Positions 35,908 to 44,471 of a DNA stretch of 64,000 nucleotides are shown piece after piece (within the stretch, counting starts at the first letter, position 1; each line of letters opens with the position of its first letter). The DNA is from Lachnospiraceae bacterium. GTDB lineage: Bacteria; Bacillota; Clostridia; Lachnospirales; Lachnospiraceae. The notes below the pieces were generated by a model, which searched no databases, was not told the DNA's origin, and saw nothing but the letters and a program-made list of their open reading frames with translations. Location of the stretch: the NCBI GenBank assembly GCA_016284315.1, contig JAEEOO010000049.1, positions 36,889 through 100,888 of the forward strand. The letters are read 5' to 3'. The translations under genes were made by a program, and so were the position numbers.

Positions 35908-37386
35908 TCAGCCTCCCACATAATTCAAAGGAATCTTGACGGTAAATATTGAGCCGACATCTTCCTGACTGCTGACGGTGATGGTACCTCTGTGAAGAAG
36001 GACCGCGCTTCTGGTAATGGCAAGTCCAAGGCCCGTTCCACCGATCTCCCTTGAGTGGGATTTATCCACTCTGTAGAATCTTTCATAGATATGGGGCAGG
36101 CTATCCTCAGGGATACCGCATCCCGAATCTTCCACCGTAAAGGTGAAATACTGTATATCCGCATCAAGGGTAACCTTAACGGTACCATGTTCTTTGTTGT
36201 ACTTGATGGCATTCTCCACCAGGTTATTCATGATGAGGGACATCTTTACTTCATCTACATCCGCCACGATCTCCCTGGTCTCCTCAAGGATAAGCTCCAC
36301 GTCCTTTTTACGGGCAATGGGGCGCAATCTCTTAAGTATGATCTCTGCCAGATCTCCAATGTTAACAGATGTTATGTTAAGATCCTGCTTGCTCATATCC
36401 ATCTTGGTTAGAGAGAGCAGATCTGTGATAATGCTGTTTTCGCGGTCGATCTCCGTAGCAATGTCTTCCATGAACTCACGGTATAACTCCGCCGGAGCCT
36501 CAGGCTGGGAAATAAGTGAATCTGCCAAAACCTTCATAGAGGTAAGAGGTGTCTTTAGCTCGTGGGACACATTTGAAACGAACTCCTTACGGGAATCGTC
36601 AATGATCTTCATTCTCGACTGAAGCTGGTTAAAAGCATCGGAAATATGAACCGTCTCGGAATAGCTAGTAACGGAAATAGGCTCGTTACTGTATCCTTCC
36701 TTAACCTCGGTGATAGCTTTGGTGATCCTCTCAAAGGGACTGGTCAGCGTTCCGGAGACAATAAATGAAAATACCACAATAAGAACGATTGTTATTATTT
36801 CAAATGCCATGGCATTTCTGTTAAGTGATCTCAATGTGGAAGTTATGGTCGAGTCGGAAATACTGGTAAGCATGACACCCTGCACCGTGCTGTCACCGTC
36901 GTCTGTGGTACTGACTATGGGGGTGGTCATTTCAATATACCCGAATTCCGAGTCATAATTGGTCAGGTTTTCTCCCTTAAAGCACTTAACAACTTCCTCA
37001 GCGATCATGGTCCGTCCTTCGGCTATGTTATAGGTATCCAAAAGGACCTTGTAATTTGGACCGATGATCATAACACGGCCCTCGTAAAGGCTTGCAAGCA
37101 TGTCAAGTTCAGCCTCGATAACCTTGTAGGATTCAAGTTTATCAGGGCTGTTGGGATTATAACCGGCAAGGAATTCATTGGCTACCAGATGGTTCGCAAG
37201 GACTTTAAGCTGACCCTGTACCATATTGGTTCGCTGTTCAACGCCCTTGACCTCATAGGTCTGAACGATGACCATCTCCATTATGACCGTAGGAATGATT
37301 CCGACCAGTATCAATATAAGAAAAATTCGGGCCCGCAGGCTTCGCATGCGGACCACTTCCCAAATTTTTTCAAAACCGGCCTTCAC
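35908..37386 (-). CDS. Sensor histidine kinase (WalK/MtrB-like)
   Basis: A 492-residue two-helix sensor: membrane segments about 18-43 and 190-212 flanking an extracellular domain of about 145 residues, HAMP (about 212-265), phosphoacceptor H275 in NVSHELKTP, and a HATPase_c domain (N, G1 DSGCGIPED, GGTGLGLAI). There is no PAS domain, unlike classic WalK. The start is a GTG one base after the response regulator stop; an ATG 13 codons later is an alternative. Senses an unknown extracellular, probably cell-wall, signal. Confidence 0.92.
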   Translation of the reverse strand: MKAGFEKIWEVVRMRSLRARIFLILILVGIIPTVIMEMVIVQTYEVKGVEQRTNMVQGQLKVLANHLVANEFLAGYNPNSPDKLESYKVIEAELDMLASLYEGRVMIIGPNYKVLLDTYNIAEGRTMIAEEVVKCFKGENLTNYDSEFGYIEMTTPIVSTTDDGDSTVQGVMLTSISDSTITSTLRSLNRNAMAFEIITIVLIVVFSFIVSGTLTSPFERITKAITEVKEGYSNEPISVTSYSETVHISDAFNQLQSRMKIIDDSRKEFVSNVSHELKTPLTSMKVLADSLISQPEAPAELYREFMEDIATEIDRENSIITDLLSLTKMDMSKQDLNITSVNIGDLAEIILKRLRPIARKKDVELILEETREIVADVDEVKMSLIMNNLVENAIKYNKEHGTVKVTLDADIQYFTFTVEDSGCGIPEDSLPHIYERFYRVDKSHSREIGGTGLGLAITRSAVLLHRGTITVSSQEDVGSIFTVKIPLNYVGG

Positions 37387-37387
37387 T

Positions 37388-38089
37388 TTAGTTTTCCTTG
37401 TTTAAAAAATAATATCCGACTCCCCACTTGGTGTGAACATAGAGGGGATTTCCGGAATCCTTTTCAATCTTCTCGCGAAGTCTTCTGATATGAACATCTA
37501 CAGTTCTAACGTCTCCGGGATAATCAGTACCCCATACAAGATTCATGAGGTTTTCTCTTGTATAAACCCTGTCAGGGTTTCTCATGAGGATCTCAAGAAC
37601 CTCAAACTCTTTACTGGTAAGAGAGATCTCGTTCTCTCCGATAAAAGTCCTTCTTCCGTCAAGATCAAGCCTAAGCTTTCCGCTGACAAGAACATTTCCG
37701 GGGATTTCCGGCTCTGCAGCCTTTCTCTCGGTTCTTCTTAAGATAGCCTTGATGCGGGCCTTTACCTCAAGAATATTGAAGGGCTTTGTCATATAATCGT
37801 CTGCGCCGTATTCAAGGCCCAGGATCTTGTCCATGTCATCGCCTTTTGCGGTAAGCATGATAACCGGCACCTGTGAAAACTCCCTAAGCTGTTGGCATAC
37901 CTCATAGCCGCCGATCTTTGGAAGCATAAGGTCTAAAAGAACTATGTCGTATTCGTTTTCCCTAAGCTTATTTAAAGCTTCCTCTCCGTCATATGCACAA
38001 TCAACTTCCATCTCATCCTGTTCGAGACTGAACTTGATTCCCTTTACTATAAGCTTTTCATCGTCAACCACAAGTACTTTCTTAGACAT
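37388..38089 (-). CDS. OmpR-family response regulator (WalR/MtrA-like)
   Basis: A 233-residue regulator: receiver with phosphoacceptor D53 (IVLLDLMLP), T at the switch position (VIMLTAKGD), Lys in TKPFN, and a winged-helix effector domain (VWGTDYPGDVRTVDVHIRRLREKIE). The last part is very close to WalR/PhoP types. Partner of the kinase encoded 1 bp downstream. Confidence 0.94.
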   Translation of the reverse strand: MSKKVLVVDDEKLIVKGIKFSLEQDEMEVDCAYDGEEALNKLRENEYDIVLLDLMLPKIGGYEVCQQLREFSQVPVIMLTAKGDDMDKILGLEYGADDYMTKPFNILEVKARIKAILRRTERKAAEPEIPGNVLVSGKLRLDLDGRRTFIGENEISLTSKEFEVLEILMRNPDRVYTRENLMNLVWGTDYPGDVRTVDVHIRRLREKIEKDSGNPLYVHTKWGVGYYFLNKEN

Positions 38090-38107
38090 GTTGATCCCTC
38101 TCGATTT

Positions 38108-38728
38108 TTATTTGACACATATATAATCCGATATCCGGTCATAAAGTCCCTGACCGATCCCGGACACTTTCATTATATCTTCTTTTGAAGAAAAACGGCT
38201 GTTATTTTCTCTGAAACTGATTATAGCATCCGCTTTTGCTTCGCCGATGCCGGGGATGGTACAAAGCTTTGCCTTGTCCGCAGTATTGATATTTACGGCT
38301 TTGCCGGATCCGGCATCTCCCGTATCTTTTGTCTCTCCCTCAAGGGGAAAGTCTATCTGTTCACCGTCTTCCAATATAGCAGCAAGATTTACGAAAGACT
38401 CGTCTGCTCCTTCTCCAAAACCACCGGCGGCATCAAGAGCGTCAACTACTCGGCTACCGGCAGGGAGCTTATAAACTCCCGGAGATATTACCGCCCCGCT
38501 CACATATACATAGATCACTTCTGCTTCCGCAGGATCCGGGGCGCCCCCCATATCTACGCTTTCTGTGTCTGAAGCTCCTTCGATACTCTCTTCCCGATCA
38601 AATGATCCGGTCTCGTTTCCGAAGGTAATTACCTTATCGGTTTTGCTACAACCCGCTAAGGCAAGTGTCATGACGGATGCCGTTATGATCATTGTCAAAG
38701 GCATCCTTAATTTATTTATATTAGGCAT
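38108..38728 (-). CDS. ComEA-like lipoprotein with SLBB and helix-hairpin-helix domains
   Basis: A 206-residue protein with a lipobox ALAGC (Cys27), a short acidic linker, an SLBB domain (VYVSGAVISPGVYKLPAGSRV) and a C-terminal ComEA double helix-hairpin-helix (VNINTADKAKLCTIPGIGEAKADAI). ComEA is the surface DNA receptor of natural transformation. The usual form has a membrane helix; here a lipid anchor replaces it. It lies 18 bp upstream of the response regulator. No comEC in the window. Confidence 0.88.
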   Translation of the reverse strand: MPNINKLRMPLTMIITASVMTLALAGCSKTDKVITFGNETGSFDREESIEGASDTESVDMGGAPDPAEAEVIYVYVSGAVISPGVYKLPAGSRVVDALDAAGGFGEGADESFVNLAAILEDGEQIDFPLEGETKDTGDAGSGKAVNINTADKAKLCTIPGIGEAKADAIISFRENNSRFSSKEDIMKVSGIGQGLYDRISDYICVK

Positions 38729-38805
38729 ATTCCCTCCTACTGTTTAAATAATTGGGAACTGCCGCTAAGCCAAATTCATTATGCTCCGAATATGAGCGTT
38801 TAAAA

Positions 38806-40311
38806 CTATCTTGTAAAGAAAAGATTTACTGTATCTTCCAGCTTCTGAAGCTGTTCTTCTACATCTTCTCCGTTCCAGATCCTTGCGAAAAATGCTTCAA
38901 GTTCCATCCAGAAATTCTCAAGTTCGATCATCTTGGGAAGGGGAACGCTGTCCGAATACTCTTTATCAAATACTGAGAGCCATTCATAGCCTTCGTTTGC
39001 GTGGATGTTACATGCTGCCTTACCGGTTCTTGCGTAAAGCTCCGGTGCGAATTCGCAGGTCAAATATCTTGCAAAGGAATTTGCGATGGCCTTCTTCTCG
39101 GAATATCCGTTGACCACCACAACCTCTGTCATGGACATTGAGCGGCTCTTTACATCCTCGTCTACTTCGGGGATAGGTGCAAATCCGTAGGCATGGGTAA
39201 GAGTTCCGTCTGCCTGAGCTGCCTTAAGCTTCTCAACCGCATCAACGGAAGCAATGGTAAAGATCATCTTACCGTCGATAAAGTCCTGAATAACCTTATC
39301 ATAACTTGCAAGAGATGAATCTACGTTAAAGAAATGGTGAAGATACTCATATCTCTTAAGGGCATTTACTGTTCCGGTATTGTTAAACTCAAGGTCATCC
39401 TTGTTGTCACCGTTTACTCCGCCCATATTCATTACGTCACCAACGATCCAGAAATTATAAAGAATATCGGATACATCCCAGCTCATAACTCCGTCTACAC
39501 CTGCGGGAGCACTGTAGCTGTCCGCGATGATAAGGAGCTCGTTAAGTGTCTCGGGGATCGCGCCTTCGTATACTTCCTCAGTCTTTGCAGCAAGAAGGGT
39601 CTGCTGCTCTTCTTCCGGAAGGTCATCGTAATTTGCTACCGCCTCAGATTCAACAGAATCGCTATTCTCTGCGGTCTCCTCGGTACTTTCGGAAGCCTCA
39701 CCCTCTGAACCTTCAAGAGTCTCAGCATCGATCTCTTCAAAATACTCACCGTCTACGAAAGGCTCTCCCTCTCCCTTAAGGATGGCAAGAGCTTTCTGGT
39801 TTGCCCAGTCATGAAGATAATCCTCATTGTAGACAAGTGCACACACATCATATGAAAGAGGATATCCCACTTTCTTTCCGTCATATGTAACGGCATCAAT
39901 GGCTGCCTCAGGGAAATTATCCTTGGAGCACATTCTCTCGGGGTCATCGATGTTTGCAGCAAGTCCGGCCATATAAGCCATCTCAAGGGACTCATGTCCG
40001 ATAAGATAAGCATCCGGAAGCTGGTTATCTTCAACCGAGGCCTCGTTGATCATCTCCAGATAATTGTCAGCAGTAATAAGCATCGGAAGAACGTGAACAT
40101 TGTTCTGTTCTCCGAAGCTGACTGCAGCTTTATTGATATAATCTGACAAGGTCTCATCATCGTACCAAAAATAGATGGTCTCGCTTCTGCTGTACCAGGC
40201 CTGGGTTTCCTCGGGCTGAATTGTCCTGATCTCAAGAGTACCGCAATAAAAAAGTAATGCGGTTACAACGATTAAAGCTATTACGCTTGTGATTTTGTGC
40301 TGAAGTTCCAT
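38806..40311 (-). CDS. Extracellular solute-binding protein, family 1-like, orphan
   Basis: A 501-residue protein with one N-terminal membrane helix (about 8-24) ending in YCG rather than a clear lipobox, then a sugar-binding-protein-like fold (PDAYLIGHESLEMAYMAG, GYPLSYDVCALVYNEDYL). A Glu/Ser-rich insert (about 190-235) interrupts the first lobe. No ABC permease or ATPase gene is nearby. It starts 20 bp after argD. It could bind carbohydrate for a transporter encoded elsewhere, or act as a sensor. Confidence 0.8.
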   Translation of the reverse strand: MELQHKITSVIALIVVTALLFYCGTLEIRTIQPEETQAWYSRSETIYFWYDDETLSDYINKAAVSFGEQNNVHVLPMLITADNYLEMINEASVEDNQLPDAYLIGHESLEMAYMAGLAANIDDPERMCSKDNFPEAAIDAVTYDGKKVGYPLSYDVCALVYNEDYLHDWANQKALAILKGEGEPFVDGEYFEEIDAETLEGSEGEASESTEETAENSDSVESEAVANYDDLPEEEQQTLLAAKTEEVYEGAIPETLNELLIIADSYSAPAGVDGVMSWDVSDILYNFWIVGDVMNMGGVNGDNKDDLEFNNTGTVNALKRYEYLHHFFNVDSSLASYDKVIQDFIDGKMIFTIASVDAVEKLKAAQADGTLTHAYGFAPIPEVDEDVKSRSMSMTEVVVVNGYSEKKAIANSFARYLTCEFAPELYARTGKAACNIHANEGYEWLSVFDKEYSDSVPLPKMIELENFWMELEAFFARIWNGEDVEEQLQKLEDTVNLFFTR

Positions 40312-40331
40312 TACATACCTTTAAATCTTAT

Positions 40332-41528
40332 TTAGTCTTCAATGCATTTATCCAGAATGGATACCATCTCATCTACGTGCTTCTTCTCGATAACGAGAGG
40401 GGGCACAAAACGAAGGATGTTGCTTCCCGCATTGATAAGGATAAGCCCGTTTTCAAGTGCTTTATTGATAACAGGGGCAACGGGCTCTTCAAAAACAAGT
40501 CCCTGCATAAATCCGGCACCGCGGTGCTCTTTGATCTTGGGGTGCTTAGCTTTAAGCTCCTCAAGCTTGTCCCACATATAGGGAGAAACCTCGCGAACGT
40601 GTCCGGAAATATCATCTCTTTCAAAGATCTCGCAGACTTTATTGACAGCAGCGCATGCAAGAGGATTTCCTCCGTATGTGGTACCGTGATCGCCTGCAAC
40701 AAGTGAATGTGTCCCAACCTTTTCAGTCATAAGAAAGGCTCCTACGGGGACGCCGCAGCCAAGGGCTTTTGCGGTAGTCATGACATCGGGCTTAACGCCG
40801 TATTTCTGCCATGCGAAATCAAATCCGGTCCTTCCCATGCCGCACTGGATCTCGTCCAGGATCATGAGAATATCCTTCTCATCACAGATCTTGCGGATCT
40901 CCTTTAAGAACTCTTCAGTGGCAGGAGTAAGACCTCCTTCGCCCTGGACCGTCTCAAGAAGGATTGCACAGGTCTTGTCATTAACAAGCTTTTTAACGGA
41001 TTCAATGTCATTGTAATCAGCAAAGCGGATGTTTCCGATCCCGGGCTCAAATGCCTCTCTGTAATGAGGATTTCCGGTAACGGATAAGGCGCCCATGGTA
41101 CGTCCGTGGAAGGAATGGTTCATGGCAACGATCTCATGATCCGTTTTTCCATCCTTTAAAAAGGCGTACTTTCTTGCTGTCTTGATAGCTCCCTCAACAG
41201 CCTCGGCTCCGGAGTTTGTAAAGAAAACCCTGTCCATGCCCGAAAGCTTTTTAAGCTTCTTTGCGGCCTCAATGGCGGGAACATTGTAATAATAGTTGGA
41301 TGTATGAAGCAGCTTATCGGTCTGATCCTTTAAGGTCTGCTTGTACTCTTCGCATGAATAGCCAAGGGCAAACACCGCAATACCGGCAACAAAATCAAGG
41401 TACTTCTTACCCTCAAGATCATAAAGGTAAACGCCTTCACCCCTGTCCAATACGATCTGATAGCGGTTATAGGTGTGAAGAAGAGCTTCCTCCGCCTCAC
41501 TGATGTAATTCTCCATAAGTTGTCCCAT
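40332..41528 (-). CDS. argD: Acetylornithine aminotransferase ArgD
   Basis: A 398-residue class III PLP aminotransferase converting N-acetylglutamate semialdehyde to N-acetylornithine. It shows FTNSGAEAVEGAIKTARKY, the LDEIQCGMGRTG motif, and the PLP Lys in MTTAKALGCGVPVGA. The start is the ATG at 41528, with AGAGG upstream; a GTG three codons earlier is the open-frame limit. It follows argB by 11 bp. Confidence 0.94.
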   Translation of the reverse strand: MGQLMENYISEAEEALLHTYNRYQIVLDRGEGVYLYDLEGKKYLDFVAGIAVFALGYSCEEYKQTLKDQTDKLLHTSNYYYNVPAIEAAKKLKKLSGMDRVFFTNSGAEAVEGAIKTARKYAFLKDGKTDHEIVAMNHSFHGRTMGALSVTGNPHYREAFEPGIGNIRFADYNDIESVKKLVNDKTCAILLETVQGEGGLTPATEEFLKEIRKICDEKDILMILDEIQCGMGRTGFDFAWQKYGVKPDVMTTAKALGCGVPVGAFLMTEKVGTHSLVAGDHGTTYGGNPLACAAVNKVCEIFERDDISGHVREVSPYMWDKLEELKAKHPKIKEHRGAGFMQGLVFEEPVAPVINKALENGLILINAGSNILRFVPPLVIEKKHVDEMVSILDKCIED

Positions 41529-41539
41529 ACTTCGCACCT

Positions 41540-42433
41540 CTACTTACTTGCAAACTGATCGTCGTCTGCAAGGATCGCCGTTCCGATACCTTCGTCAGTG
41601 AAGATCTCGAGAAGCAGGCAATGAAGAACACGTCCGTCAAGGATATGCACCCTGTTTACGCCACCGCGGATCGCAGATGTGCAGTTTCCGAGTTTAGGAA
41701 GCATTCCGCCTCCGATGACTCCGCCATTAATGAGTTCGTCAGCCTCAGAAGCGGTAAGCCTTGAAATAAATGTGCTCTTATCATTAATGTCTCTGTAGAG
41801 GCCTTCGATATCCGTAAGGAATACAAGCTTATCGGCTCCTATGGCCTTTGCAATGGCGCATGCTGCGTCATCTGCATTGATATTGTAGGTCTGATATTCG
41901 TCATCGAGACCGATGGGCGCAACGATAGGAAGGAAGTCTCTGTCAAGAAGGTCATATAAAACCTTGGTGTCCACTTCCTTGATATCTCCCACGAATCCGA
42001 TATCCTGACCGTTTGAAAGCTTTTTGTTTACCTTAAGGAGTCCTCCGTCCTTGCCGCTGATACCGACTGCTTTAACGCCCAGCTCCTGTACCATTGTAAC
42101 AAGGCTCTTGTTAACTCTTCCAAGGACCATTTCGGCAATTTCCATGGTCTCTTCATCGGTGACACGAAGACCGTTTACAAACTGGGCTTCTTTACCCACT
42201 TTGCTGACCCAACGGCTTATTTCCTTACCGCCGCCGTGAACGATAATGGGCTTGAATCCGACAAGTTTAAGAAGGGTAACGTCCTTGATAACGTTCTTCT
42301 GAAGCTCCGGATCCACCATTGCACTTCCACCGTATTTTACAACGATGATCTTGCGGTTGAATCTCTGAATGTAGGGAAGGGCCTCGATGAGAACCTCGGC
42401 CTTTTTCATGACTTCCTGCATATCCTGTGCCAT
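41540..42433 (-). CDS. argB: Acetylglutamate kinase ArgB
   Basis: A 297-residue amino-acid kinase phosphorylating N-acetylglutamate. It has [20 protein letters not shown], and the Arg-sensitive-type N-terminal helix (about residues 1-25) seen in hexameric, arginine-inhibited enzymes. It has a predicted promoter of its own in the gap after argJ. Confidence 0.95.
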   Translation of the reverse strand: MAQDMQEVMKKAEVLIEALPYIQRFNRKIIVVKYGGSAMVDPELQKNVIKDVTLLKLVGFKPIIVHGGGKEISRWVSKVGKEAQFVNGLRVTDEETMEIAEMVLGRVNKSLVTMVQELGVKAVGISGKDGGLLKVNKKLSNGQDIGFVGDIKEVDTKVLYDLLDRDFLPIVAPIGLDDEYQTYNINADDAACAIAKAIGADKLVFLTDIEGLYRDINDKSTFISRLTASEADELINGGVIGGGMLPKLGNCTSAIRGGVNRVHILDGRVLHCLLLEIFTDEGIGTAILADDDQFASK

Positions 42434-42485
42434 TTTTTATTCTCCTTAAGATGCGGACCTTCCGGCGGAAAATCCGACAGATTTT

Positions 42486-42514
42486 ATAATATCAGAAATC
42501 TTGGTTTTCTTCAA
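42486..42514 (-). promoter_or_regulatory. Internal promoter for argB-argD
   Basis: Minus-strand TTGAAG (42509-42514), 17-bp spacer, extended -10 TGATATTAT (hexamer 42486-42491). The leader then folds into CGGA/TCCG enclosing TTCC-GCC-GGAA before the AGGAG ribosome site. Confidence 0.55.
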
Positions 42515-42529
42515 ATTTTTTAAGCATTT

Positions 42530-43753
42530 TTAAGAACGATAATCAGCATTGATCTTAACGTAATCGTAAGTCAGGTCACAGCCCCATGCGGTGGCTTCTT
42601 CCGAGCCTTCGTTCATATCTACGAATACCGTTACTTCCGGTGCCTTCATGATCTTTACGGCAAAATCCTCATCAAATTCAAGAGGAACTCCCTTGTCAAA
42701 GACCTTCAGTTTTCCTTCGGTGCTTTCAAAATAGAGCTCTACATCGTTCTGGTCGAACTTTGCTCCGGAATAACCCATGGCACAAAGGAAACGTCCAAAG
42801 TTTGCATCACAGCCGTAAATAGCAGCCTTGGAAAGGTTTGAACCGACGATTGCCCTCGAAAGAGTACGGGCGTCTTCTTTTGACTTAGCATTTATGACCT
42901 TTGCCTCAAAAAGTTTTGTTGCTCCCTCTCCGTCGGATGCCATGCGTTTTGCTAAGTACCTGCAGACGTGGAATAAAGCCTCTTTAAAAAGATTATAGTT
43001 GTTATCTTTTTCCGTTATCTTCTTGTTTCCGGCCAGTCCGTCAGCCATGATAAGAAGTGTATCGTTGGTGGATGTATCTCCGTCAACGGTTATCATATTA
43101 AAGGTGTCTTTTATTACATCACTTAATGCTTCCTGCAAAAGAGCCTTGTCAATATCAAGGTCGGTCGTAAGGAAACCAAGCATTGTGCACATATTGGGAT
43201 GGATCATTCCGGATCCCTTGCTCATGCCTCCGAGAGTGATCTTCTTTCCGTCTATCTCAAAAGTAACAGCTGTTTCTTTATTGACGGTATCTGTGGTCAT
43301 AATTGCTTTTGAAGCCTCTGTTCCGGCATTTTCTCCGGTTTCAAGTTTGCCTGCCATGGCATCAACTCCTGCGGTAAGCTTATCAACGGGGAGCTGCATA
43401 CCGATGACTCCGGTTGAGGCTACCGCAACCGTATCAAAAGGAACTCCCAAGGCTTTCTCAACTGCCTTTGCGGTAGCTTCACAGGCATCAAAGCCCTCTT
43501 TACCGGTGCACGCATTAGCGATTCCCGAGTTTACTACCACTGCCTGCATGGGGCGTCCCGAATAAACCAGTTCCATATCCCACTGTACGCAAGCAGCCTT
43601 TACCACATTGCTCGTAAAAGTTCCGGCACAGACGCAGGGTACCTCGCAGGTCACCATTGCCATGTCGGTTCTTCCCTGATACTTGATACCCGCAGCTGTA
43701 ACCGCTGCTTTAAAACCTTTAGGTGATGTAACTCCGCCTTTGATCTCTTCCAT
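42530..43753 (-). CDS. argJ: Bifunctional ornithine acetyltransferase/N-acetylglutamate synthase ArgJ
   Basis: A 407-residue Ntn-type enzyme that recycles the acetyl group between N-acetylornithine and glutamate. The autocleavage site and nucleophile Thr lie in IMTTDTVNKE (about residue 190), giving alpha and beta chains. Motifs SGIANACTG and DGDTSTNDT are present. Its presence makes the arginine pathway cyclic. It follows the GNAT gene by 14 bp. Confidence 0.95.
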   Translation of the reverse strand: MEEIKGGVTSPKGFKAAVTAAGIKYQGRTDMAMVTCEVPCVCAGTFTSNVVKAACVQWDMELVYSGRPMQAVVVNSGIANACTGKEGFDACEATAKAVEKALGVPFDTVAVASTGVIGMQLPVDKLTAGVDAMAGKLETGENAGTEASKAIMTTDTVNKETAVTFEIDGKKITLGGMSKGSGMIHPNMCTMLGFLTTDLDIDKALLQEALSDVIKDTFNMITVDGDTSTNDTLLIMADGLAGNKKITEKDNNYNLFKEALFHVCRYLAKRMASDGEGATKLFEAKVINAKSKEDARTLSRAIVGSNLSKAAIYGCDANFGRFLCAMGYSGAKFDQNDVELYFESTEGKLKVFDKGVPLEFDEDFAVKIMKAPEVTVFVDMNEGSEEATAWGCDLTYDYVKINADYRS

Positions 43754-43767
43754 AAGTTTTACTCCCC

Positions 43768-44223
43768 TTACTGTATAAATGCTGTTATATTTGCTTCATT
43801 TAATACAAAATCATAATAGTTAAGGTCTTCTCTCTTAGTCCAACCTATGCAATTCCAAAATGCATTACCTATATCATTCCTGGTAAAGGCGATAAGGCTT
43901 ACCTTATTAATGCCTTCCTTTTTAAGAGCATTCATACAAAAGACAACCATCTCTTTTCCGATGCCATGTCTTCTGTAGTCCTCCCGAACGCATACATGGT
44001 AGAGGCATCCTCTTCTACCGTCATGGCCGCAAAGGATTGCTCCGACTATCTCGCCGGCCTCTGAAACAGCCACCACCGAAGTTTCCGGATTCCTTATTAA
44101 AAAGCGCTCAACACCCTCTTTTGAATCGTCTATGCTTCTTATTGCAAAGCCGTGTATGGACATCCAGAGAGCACGTACGCCGTCATAATCATCAATTGTC
44201 ATCTTCCGAACCTTGTAATTCAT
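43768..44223 (-). CDS. GNAT family N-acetyltransferase, first gene of the arg operon
   Basis: A 151-residue GNAT protein with the acetyl-CoA motif VREDYRRHGIGKEMV and the C-terminal NAFWNCIGWTKREDLNYY. It leads the argJ-argB-argD operon and shares its ArgR-type control region, so it may be a short glutamate N-acetyltransferase that primes the cycle, but acetylation of another substrate is equally possible from sequence alone. Confidence 0.88.
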   Translation of the reverse strand: MNYKVRKMTIDDYDGVRALWMSIHGFAIRSIDDSKEGVERFLIRNPETSVVAVSEAGEIVGAILCGHDGRRGCLYHVCVREDYRRHGIGKEMVVFCMNALKKEGINKVSLIAFTRNDIGNAFWNCIGWTKREDLNYYDFVLNEANITAFIQ

Positions 44224-44258
44224 ACGTTAAAACCTTCCTTTCGAGCACTTACTTCTTT

Positions 44259-44286
44259 AGAATAACACTTTTTGATCATTTGTCTA
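44259..44286 (-). promoter_or_regulatory. Promoter of the GNAT-argJ operon
   Basis: Minus-strand TAGACA (44281-44286), 16-bp spacer, TATTCT (44259-44264), about 35 bp before the GNAT start codon. Confidence 0.5.
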
Positions 44287-44324
44287 CTTGTTTTTCATTT
44301 TTATGCACCGATAATTTTCATATT

Positions 44325-44380
44325 TGTATAATTATGCATATAAATTTTATATTCTCAATTATTTTTTGAATATTTATGCC
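44325..44380. promoter_or_regulatory. Two ArgR-type ARG boxes between divergent arg operons
   Basis: TGTATAATTATGCA (44325-44338) matches the general ARG-box pattern TGNATWWWWATNCA at every fixed position. TGAATATTTATGCC (44367-44380) matches all but one. They are 42 bp apart centre to centre, four helical turns, and lie upstream of both the argG and the GNAT-argJ promoters, so one regulator could control both directions. Confidence 0.65.
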
Positions 44381-44398
44381 AAAATTTCAGTTTTAATG

Positions 44399-44427
44399 TT
44401 GCATTTGTAATTTTTTAGTTGTATAGT
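44399..44427 (+). promoter_or_regulatory. argG promoter
   Basis: TTGCAT (44399-44404), 17-bp spacer, TATAGT (44422-44427), 45 bp before the argG ATG. Confidence 0.75.
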
Positions 44428-44471
44428 TGCAAATAGATACTAAGAAATGCTCATACGGAGGCAAATGAATT

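Noticed and set aside
43768..44223. Calling the GNAT gene argA
   Set aside because: Position in the arg operon is suggestive, but the short GNAT fold does not reveal its substrate and argJ already makes N-acetylglutamate.
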